The translations under genes were made by a program, and so were the position numbers. A DNA stretch of 8,742 nucleotides, taken from the NCBI GenBank assembly GCA_030616835.1, contig JAUWWP010000087.1:1-8742 (forward strand), in the 5' to 3' direction. Shown piece by piece: positions 1 to 3,920 of this stretch; positions within the stretch are counted from its first letter, which is position 1, and each line of letters starts with the position of its first letter. Source of the DNA: Deltaproteobacteria bacterium (lineage in GTDB: Bacteria; Desulfobacterota; G020345765). Below the pieces are notes generated by a model. The model saw nothing but the letters and a program-made list of their open reading frames with translations. It ran no database searches and was not told the origin of the DNA.

Positions 1-50
1 CTAAGCTCATTCCTGTGCTCATTAATCCATCTCCTACTTATCTCGCCCAT
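1..50 (-). CDS. N-terminal fragment of an unrecognised protein, cut by the window edge
   Basis: Only the first 16 codons are visible; they read MGEISRRWINEHRNEL and the gene continues beyond position 1. The start is well supported. A perfect AGGAGG Shine-Dalgarno (58-63, minus strand) lies 7 nt before the ATG at 50-48, and a promoter with a perfect TATAAT -10 box lies further upstream (91-120). The fragment is charged (four Arg, three Glu), has no hydrophobic stretch and therefore no signal peptide in its first residues. It is too short to assign a family, and no function is proposed. It points the same way as the XRE regulator at 569-844 but is separated from it by about 500 bp of repeats and has its own promoter, so it is probably a separate transcription unit. 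Confidence 0.6.
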   Translation of the reverse strand, partial: MGEISRRWINEHRNEL

Positions 51-57
51 AAAATAA

Positions 58-120
58 CCTCCTTAGACACTAATCTCCACACCAGTTCGTATTATATCCT
101 AAATTAAACAAAAAAGGCAA
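58..120 (-). promoter_or_regulatory. Promoter and ribosome binding site of the left-edge gene
   Basis: Reading the minus strand: -35 TTGCCT (120-115), an 18-nt spacer, -10 TATAAT (96-91), a leader of roughly 34 nt, then AGGAGG (63-58) spaced 7 nt from the ATG. The -10 box and Shine-Dalgarno match consensus exactly; the -35 box matches 4 of 6. This is a housekeeping sigma-70-type arrangement by inspection. Confidence 0.55.
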
Positions 121-266
121 GAAAGAGAGGACCGGAATTTCTTGAGTTTTATTTTAGCCTACGCCTTGATGTTCGCTACATTTCTGGTAATTATCACCCA
201 CGGTTCTCCTTCCCGCCTGCCAAAGAATGTTACGAGAATTGATTCGGCGGGCAGATCTGCTATTTT

Positions 267-305
267 AGTGGCTTTTGCCACTTTTGTTCCTGAAAAACTC
301 AGGAA
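267..305. repeat. Two small adjacent hairpins, possible weak terminators
   Basis: AGTGGC-TTTT-GCCACT (267-282) is a perfect 6-bp stem with a 4-nt loop, followed by TTTTGTT. Immediately after, TTCCTGA-AAAAC-TCAGGAA (287-305) is a perfect 7-bp stem followed by TCTTT. On the plus strand both resemble weak intrinsic terminators, but no convincing plus-strand gene ends here. They may simply be part of the repeat cluster that follows. Confidence 0.3.
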
Positions 306-338
306 TCTTTAGTCGTGGCCCCTTACTTGGTTGATGCA

Positions 339-398
339 TGTCCTGAGCCCTGTCCTGTTTATCCTGAGCCCAGCCGAAGGAAGCGAAGTCGAAGGAGT
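339..398. repeat. Dispersed CCTGAGC...CGAAGGA repeat, partly duplicated
   Basis: TGTCCTGAGCCC begins at 339. A fuller copy follows at 362-381 (TCCTGAGC, 5 variable bases, CCGAAGGA) and a second GTCGAAGGA at 389-397. The same motif recurs at 1172-1192, 2708-2726 and 2887-2908, always between genes. It is a short interspersed repeat of unknown function, here in a doubled, degenerate form. Confidence 0.6.
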
Positions 399-471
399 GG
401 GGGAGGGCTTGCCCCGATGGACCCCGATGTCCATCGGGGGTGGCAAGCCCTCCCCCATCAAAGGGGGAGGG
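399..471. repeat. Large perfect hairpin with a competing second hairpin
   Basis: A 15-base arm at 399-413 (GGGGGAGGGCTTGCC) pairs perfectly with 442-456. Inside it, CCGATGGAC (414-422) pairs perfectly with 429-437, leaving a 6-nt loop (423-428) and a 4-nt bulge (438-441). The right outer arm ends in CCCTCCCCC (448-456), which can instead pair with GGGGGAGGG at 463-471 over a 6-nt loop. Two mutually exclusive stems therefore share one arm. There is no T-tract, so neither is a standard intrinsic terminator. The region lies downstream of the minus-strand regulator at 569-844. Confidence 0.7.
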
Positions 472-494
472 AAGATACTTTTTCAACGGCCCGG

Positions 495-557
495 CTGTCC
501 CTATTTTCTTTGATATGGCAAAAAGTAGCCTGTCCCCTTTTCCTGTCCCTAATATGG
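495..557. repeat. Three CTGTCCC-type repeats next to the regulator stop codon
   Basis: CTGTCCC is followed by an A/T-rich stretch three times: 495-507, 530-542 and 543-557. The second lies in the phrase AAAAAGTAGCCTGTCCCC (519-536). From memory this phrase resembles repeats found beside REP-associated (Y1 family) transposases in other genomes. No such transposase is present here, so this would be at most a leftover end; that link is not proven. Confidence 0.4.
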
Positions 558-568
558 GTTAACATTCA

Positions 569-844
569 TCAGGCAATATTAACTTGCAGCCGTTTCCCCA
601 AGGCCGTGGCAACACGTTCTAAGGTTGACAGTTTAATATCTTCTGCGTGGTTCTCAATTCTTGAAATTGCAGTCTTCTTGGTTTTAAGTCTACGAGCGAG
701 TTCTTCTTGGGTTAATCCTGCTGATTCACGCGCCTGGCGGAGCATCACTCCGACCTTGAACTGCTCGTATCCTTCGTCATATCCTTCAGCAAATTTCTTG
801 TCTCTCTTTTTTCTTTCATTTATATATTTTTTCAGGTCACTCAT
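569..844 (-). CDS. XRE-family DNA-binding protein, HigA-antitoxin-like
   Basis: A 91-residue protein. Residues 1-30 form a charged, probably helical N-terminus rich in Lys and Glu. Residues about 34-88 form a Cro/C1-type helix-turn-helix with the hallmark LTQEELARRL (44-53) and AISRIEN (59-65). The domain order and length match antitoxins of HigBA/RelBE-type modules, which bind their own promoter. The start ATG at 844 has GGAGGA 6 nt upstream, and an in-frame TAG lies further upstream with no ATG between. The usual HigBA order places the toxin gene before the antitoxin, but no RelE/HigB-like frame exists in the 93 nt between the -10 box and the ATG. Nor is one seen downstream. It is therefore a solitary antitoxin-like regulator, a module remnant, or a stand-alone autoregulated repressor. 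The XRE fold is clear; the antitoxin role is inferred. Confidence 0.85.
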   Translation of the reverse strand: MSDLKKYINERKKRDKKFAEGYDEGYEQFKVGVMLRQARESAGLTQEELARRLKTKKTAISRIENHAEDIKLSTLERVATALGKRLQVNIA

Positions 845-936
845 GGCTTCGTCCTCCTTTTCAAAAAGTCCCTTCTATAAGCCCCCGCCTTTTCTATCTC
901 TTTCTTGGGCGTTTTTTGACTCTTTTTTGTAAAAAT

Positions 937-965
937 ATGTTAACCTACAGGTTAACCTTTGTCAA
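937..965 (-). promoter_or_regulatory. Promoter of the XRE gene with a palindromic operator between its boxes
   Basis: On the minus strand the -35 box is a perfect TTGACA (965-960), the spacer is exactly 17 nt and the -10 box is TAACAT (942-937). Between them, and overlapping the -10, is a perfect palindrome, GTTAACCT-AC-AGGTTAAC (939-956, plus strand). An XRE protein bound there would block RNA polymerase, so this is the likely autorepression operator. The leader from here to the ATG is about 85 nt and holds no credible gene. Confidence 0.7.
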
Positions 966-1008
966 GAGCCATTTGGACTGAAAAAATCTCAGAAAATCCT
1001 CTATCCTC

Positions 1009-1069
1009 CTTCGCCGTAGTTCAGCCTTCGCAGCCGCTATGGCGAAGTAGGCTGGCTACGAAGGCTGAA
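1009..1069. repeat. Interlocked palindromic repeat, copy 1
   Basis: The arms occur in the order a-b-a'-b'. Arm a is CTTCGCC (1009-1015) and pairs with GGCGAAG (1041-1047). Arm b (1020-1035) pairs with b' (1054-1069, GGCTACGAAGGCTGAA) with one mismatch. Compared with copy 2 at 2736-2802, the outer part of arm a has diverged while a' is kept. It lies between the XRE promoter and pmbA. Confidence 0.75.
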
Positions 1070-1070
1070 A

Positions 1071-1117
1071 CCCCTCCCACCTGTCTGTGTGCGGGCACGC
1101 ACAGGAAGGGGAGGGGG
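1071..1117. repeat. GC-rich imperfect hairpin
   Basis: CCCCTCCC (1071-1078) pairs with GGGAGGGG (1109-1116). Internally, CCTGT/TGCG elements (1080-1093) pair with CGCACAGG (1098-1105) around a GGCA loop, with a bulge on the left side. It directly abuts repeat copy 1. The CCCTCCC/GGGAGGG arms resemble those of the 399-471 hairpin, so both may belong to one repeat family. Confidence 0.5.
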
Positions 1118-1157
1118 ATGAAGTGAACCTACCCGGTCTAACGGATACGGGGGGTTC

Positions 1158-1203
1158 GGGCCGGCAGAGCCTGTCCTGAGCTTGCCGAAGGAGATGTCGG
1201 CCC
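1158..1203. repeat. CCTGAGC...CGAAGGA repeat enclosed by a 9-bp inverted repeat
   Basis: The repeat core runs 1172-1192 (TGTCCTGAGC, then CGAAGGA). It is enclosed by GGGCCGGCA (1158-1166) and TGTCGGCCC (1195-1203), which pair at 8 of 9 positions. The rest of 1118-1274 shows no gene and only a weak CCCCG/CGGGG pair (1223-1255). Confidence 0.5.
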
Positions 1204-1274
1204 CTTACATTAATTCTTGAAACCCCGCCTATCCACTCTTTATTAAAAGACGGGGAAACTCCAAGTTTAAGTCC

Positions 1275-1308
1275 TTGCCAAGAGTAAGAAATAAGGATAA
1301 AATACTCT
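1275..1308 (+). promoter_or_regulatory. Promoter of pmbA
   Basis: -35 TTGCCA (1275-1280), a 17-nt spacer and -10 TAAAAT (1298-1303) each match consensus at 5 of 6 positions. Transcription would start near 1310, leaving about 25 nt before the ATG at 1336. An inverted repeat, AGAGTA (1281-1286) and TACTCT (1303-1308), has centres 22 bp apart and spans the spacer and -10. It could be an operator, which is speculative. Confidence 0.6.
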
Positions 1309-1335
1309 AAGAAATCAGGAATTTTGCAGGAGAAG

Positions 1336-2676
1336 ATGAAGCCGGAAGAGGTTTTTGAACAAATAACTAAGGAATTAAAGGCCCGGGCAGTGGAGGAGTA
1401 TGAGATTTATTTAGCCAGATCCCGGGATCTGTCCATTGGGGTAAGAAAGGCGGAGGTGGAGTCTTTAAAGAGGGCAGAGACGATGGGGGTGAGTCTGAGG
1501 GTTCTCCGAGGCAAATCCCTGGGGTTTTCCTACTGCACGGAACTTAATCCCCAGTCACTACAGAATATGGTAAGCAATGCGGTAGATGGTTCCGAGCAGG
1601 TCGAGCCTGATTCTTACCTCAATTTTCCTTCATCTGATAGCAGTACTCTACCTGCTCTGGAGATCTTTGATGAAAATTTAAGCGAGATTTCCATGGAGGA
1701 AAAGATCCTTGTGGCCCGAGAGCTGGAGGAGGCAGCCCTGGCCTACGATCCCCGGGTCAAAAAGATCCACCGGGCCACATACCAGGAGGAGCAGGAAGAG
1801 GTCTGGCTTAGAAACTCCCGGGGATTAGAGCGGCAAATGAAGGCTACCCTGGCTTCCTGTCATATTATGGCCATTGCTACCCATAATGAGGAGTCTCAGG
1901 TGGGATGGGATTTTGATTTCAGTCATTTCTTTACCCGTTTGAAAAGAAAGGAGATAGGGGTAAGAGCGGCCCAGAAGGCGGTGGATATGCTGGGGGCAAA
2001 AAGCATCAAGACTACCAAGTCTCTTCTACTCCTGGAGAACTCAGTAGCCTGTGAGATTCTGAGTACATTGGCCCCCTCTTTTTTAGCGGAATCGGTTCAG
2101 AAAAGGAAGTCTGCTCTCGCCGGGAAAATAAACCAGCTCATCTTATCCTCCTTGATCAATATCACTGATGATGGGCTTTATCCCGGGGGAATGGCTACTG
2201 AACCCTTCGATGCCGAGGGGATGGAAAGGAAGAGGACACCTCTGATAGTTGAGGGAAGGTTAGTGAGTTACCTTTATGATCTCTACTGTGCTAATCGGGA
2301 AGGGCTTAATTCTACCGGAAACAGCTCCCGGACCAGCCTGAAGCTTCCTCCCCGGGTGGGGATCTCCAATCTCTTTATCGAGAAGGGGACCGCTTCTTTT
2401 GAAAAGCTTCTGGCAAGCCTCGGTACCGGGCTGCTCGTCACCGAACTGCTGGGAGTCCATACTGCCAACCCCATCTCCGGAGATTTCTCGGTGGGGGCCG
2501 CCGGCCATTGGGTAGAAAAGGGTGAAAGAAGCTTCCCGGTCAAGGAGATCGCCTTCTCGGGTAATCTGATCCAGCTTTTCCAGAAAGTGGAGGAAGTGGG
2601 CAGCGATCTTCGCTTCTTCGGCCCGGTTGGCTCCCCCAGCCTCCTGCTTAAGGAGATGACTATCAGTGGAGAGTGA
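1336..2676 (+). CDS. pmbA: TldD/PmbA-family protein (TldE subunit type)
   Basis: A 446-residue soluble protein, full length for PmbA/TldE (E. coli PmbA is about 450). In E. coli, TldD and TldE form a metalloprotease that degrades CcdA and matures microcin B17; only TldD carries the zinc-binding HExxxH. No such motif is visible here, which fits the TldE subunit. Family landmarks include the segment around residues 278-325 (GGMATEPFDAEG followed by a YxxxxANREGLxSTGN-type stretch). Near 373-392 comes VHTANPISGDFSVGAAGHWV, followed by an ExxFPVxEIxxSGN-type segment and a C-terminal GSPSLLLKEMTISG. The ATG at 1336 has AGGAG 3 nt upstream, a short spacing. A TTG at 1324 would add four residues but would leave a leader of only about 14 nt and has a poor Shine-Dalgarno. 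No tldD lies on either side, and the gene is monocistronic with its own promoter. Confidence 0.93.
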   Translation: MKPEEVFEQITKELKARAVEEYEIYLARSRDLSIGVRKAEVESLKRAETMGVSLRVLRGKSLGFSYCTELNPQSLQNMVSNAVDGSEQVEPDSYLNFPSSDSSTLPALEIFDENLSEISMEEKILVARELEEAALAYDPRVKKIHRATYQEEQEEVWLRNSRGLERQMKATLASCHIMAIATHNEESQVGWDFDFSHFFTRLKRKEIGVRAAQKAVDMLGAKSIKTTKSLLLLENSVACEILSTLAPSFLAESVQKRKSALAGKINQLILSSLINITDDGLYPGGMATEPFDAEGMERKRTPLIVEGRLVSYLYDLYCANREGLNSTGNSSRTSLKLPPRVGISNLFIEKGTASFEKLLASLGTGLLVTELLGVHTANPISGDFSVGAAGHWVEKGERSFPVKEIAFSGNLIQLFQKVEEVGSDLRFFGPVGSPSLLLKEMTISGE

Positions 2677-2707
2677 ACCCAGATTATGCGTAAATATCCG
2701 ATTTACT

Positions 2708-2726
2708 TGTCCTGAGCCTGTCGGAA
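2708..2726. repeat. Truncated CCTGAGC repeat
   Basis: TGTCCTGAGCCTGTCGGAA matches the repeat at 1172-1192 but has lost the terminal CGAAGGA. It lies about 30 bp after the pmbA stop codon and 9 bp before repeat copy 2. Confidence 0.45.
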
Positions 2727-2735
2727 AAATATCTA

Positions 2736-2802
2736 AGCCTACTTCGCCGTAGTTCAGCCTTCGTAGCCACTATGGCGAAGTAGGCTGGCTACGAAGGCTG
2801 AA
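2736..2802. repeat. Interlocked palindromic repeat, copy 2 (best preserved)
   Basis: Arm a AGCCTACTTCGCC (2736-2748), spacer GTAG, arm b TTCAGCCTTCGTAGCC (2753-2768), spacer ACTAT, arm a' (2774-2786), arm b' (2787-2802). Arms a/a' (13 bp) and b/b' (16 bp) are each perfectly complementary. Because the order is a-b-a'-b', the two stems are not nested: they can form one at a time or as an H-type pseudoknot. It starts 60 bp after pmbA and could protect or stop its transcript, though no T-tract follows. Confidence 0.85.
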
Positions 2803-2817
2803 TGACAAAATATTTGA

Positions 2818-3080
2818 ATAAATCCTAAGCACTAAGCACCAAATCCTAAACAATTTCAAATGATCAAAATTCAAAATACAAAACCCTGTCCTGAGCTTAT
2901 CGAAGGGATTGCGATCTTGAAGAGACAGAATAGTTTTGAATTTGGTTAATTTGAATTTAGAATTTATTTAGGATTTAGGATTTGGGATTTAGGATTTGTT
3001 TAAAGTTTAGGATTTGGGATTTAGGATTTCTCAGTTGATATTTGGTATTTAGTCATTTGGCATTTGGATTTGATTGATTT
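2818..3080. repeat. AT-rich composite repeat with inverted halves around a CCTGAGC core
   Basis: The left half (about 2818-2884) is rich in AAATCCTAA and AAATTCAAA. The right half (about 2930-3080) carries the complements, TTAGGATTT and TTTGAATTT, so the two form a long imperfect inverted repeat. The CCTGAGC repeat copy at 2887-2908 sits in the middle. The right half also holds a perfect 24-bp direct repeat at 2974-2997 and 3006-3029 (32-bp period), built of TTTAGGATTT units. No gene is seen in 2677-3158. A short TTCCCC-T-GGGGAA palindrome at 3102-3114 lies closer to the next gene. No convincing promoter was found for that gene. Confidence 0.6.
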
Positions 3081-3158
3081 TGTATTTTGCTTCGTTTAGC
3101 CTTCCCCTGGGGAAAGCAATTATTCTTATGTCCGAATTGCAGTAAAATAGGATAAGGT

Positions 3159-3920
3159 ATGAAAGTTGTATCCAGTGGAATAACTCATATCGGAAAGAGC
3201 CGGAAAAAAAATGAGGATCGGTTCCTGGTGAATGATGAACTGGGTTTATATATCGTTGCCGATGGGATGGGTGGGCATGCCGGAGGGGAAGAGGCCAGCA
3301 GGATGGCGGTTGAGACGATTGAGAAGGTAATAACCCGGTTAAAGGATGATCTTGATGCCACCCTTCCTTACGCTTACGAGGAGAAAATCCCCCCGGCGGC
3401 AAGGGGACTAAAATATTCCGTCAGGCTGGCCGGTGAGAAAATTTACCGGAAAGCAAGACAGTCACCGGAATATCAAGGGATGGGAACTACTGTTACCGCT
3501 CTATGGCTGGAGGCTAAGGAGGCCCATATCGCCCATGTGGGAGATTGCCGGGGATATCTGCTTCGGGATGGAAAGATAGGACAGTTGACCGAGGATCATT
3601 CCTGGGTTCAGCAGCAGGTGGATGCCGGAATTATCTCGCCCGAGGAGGCCAGGGAACATGAGCTAAGAAATATTATTACCCGCTCGGTCGGATTTGAGGA
3701 GGATGTGAAGATCGATACCTACAGTAAGGACCTGAAGCCGGGAGATATTCATCTTATTTGCTCCGATGGGCTGTCTAATCCGGTCAGCGAGGTAGAGTTA
3801 AATGAGATTACCCTTTCTTCGACCCCGGAGATGGCCTGTCAGCAGATGGTTGATCTGGCCAACGAGCGGGGAGGAAGGGATAATATCACGGTGGTTATCG
3901 TCAGGGTAGAGGGGCTATGA
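3159..3920 (+). CDS. PP2C-family Ser/Thr protein phosphatase (Stp/PrpC type)
   Basis: A 253-residue soluble phosphatase, the usual size for bacterial PP2C enzymes that reverse PknB-type kinases. The conserved motifs appear in order: RKKNEDRF (15-22), ADGMGGHAGGEEAS (34-47), GMGTTVTA (107-114), HVGDCRGYLL (126-135), NIITRSVG (171-178), ICSDGL (200-205) and GGRDNITVV (238-246). Expected metal-binding acidic residues D35, D203 and D241 are present, so it should be active with Mn/Mg. The common GDSR motif reads GDCR here, a mild change. No signal peptide or membrane segment is present, so it acts in the cytoplasm. The ATG has AGGA 6 nt upstream. The stop codon overlaps the start of the kinase gene (ATGA at 3917-3920), so the pair is translationally coupled and the kinase is the obvious partner, both as substrate and as opponent. 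Confidence 0.95.
   Translation: MKVVSSGITHIGKSRKKNEDRFLVNDELGLYIVADGMGGHAGGEEASRMAVETIEKVITRLKDDLDATLPYAYEEKIPPAARGLKYSVRLAGEKIYRKARQSPEYQGMGTTVTALWLEAKEAHIAHVGDCRGYLLRDGKIGQLTEDHSWVQQQVDAGIISPEEAREHELRNIITRSVGFEEDVKIDTYSKDLKPGDIHLICSDGLSNPVSEVELNEITLSSTPEMACQQMVDLANERGGRDNITVVIVRVEGL

Noticed and set aside
142..312. Small plus-strand frame (TTG 142 or ATG 169 to TAG 312) with a hydrophobic N-terminus, about 48-57 residues
   Set aside because: No good start signal (a weak GAGAGG before the TTG), no recognisable family, and its 3' part contains the two small hairpins. A genuine tiny membrane protein cannot be excluded.
315..932. 205-residue plus-strand frame
   Set aside because: It lies antisense to the well-supported XRE gene and runs through repeats; its Ser/Phe/Pro-rich composition is typical of a shadow frame.
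845..936. Possible upstream toxin gene paired with the XRE regulator
   Set aside because: The space between the promoter and the start codon is under 100 nt, with an in-frame stop and no RelE/HigB-like sequence.
2736..2802. Intrinsic terminator after pmbA
   Set aside because: The stems are strong but not followed by a T-tract, and related copies occur where no gene ends, so it is better described as a dispersed repeat.
2974..3029. CRISPR-like direct repeat
   Set aside because: Only two 24-bp units made of simple TTTAGGATTT words with an 8-bp spacer; no array and no cas genes.
3060..3076. Possible sigma-54 promoter (TTGGCA...TTTGA) before the phosphatase gene
   Set aside because: The spacing between the GG and downstream G elements is off by one and the invariant GC of the -12 element is missing; it lies in low-complexity AT-rich repeat.
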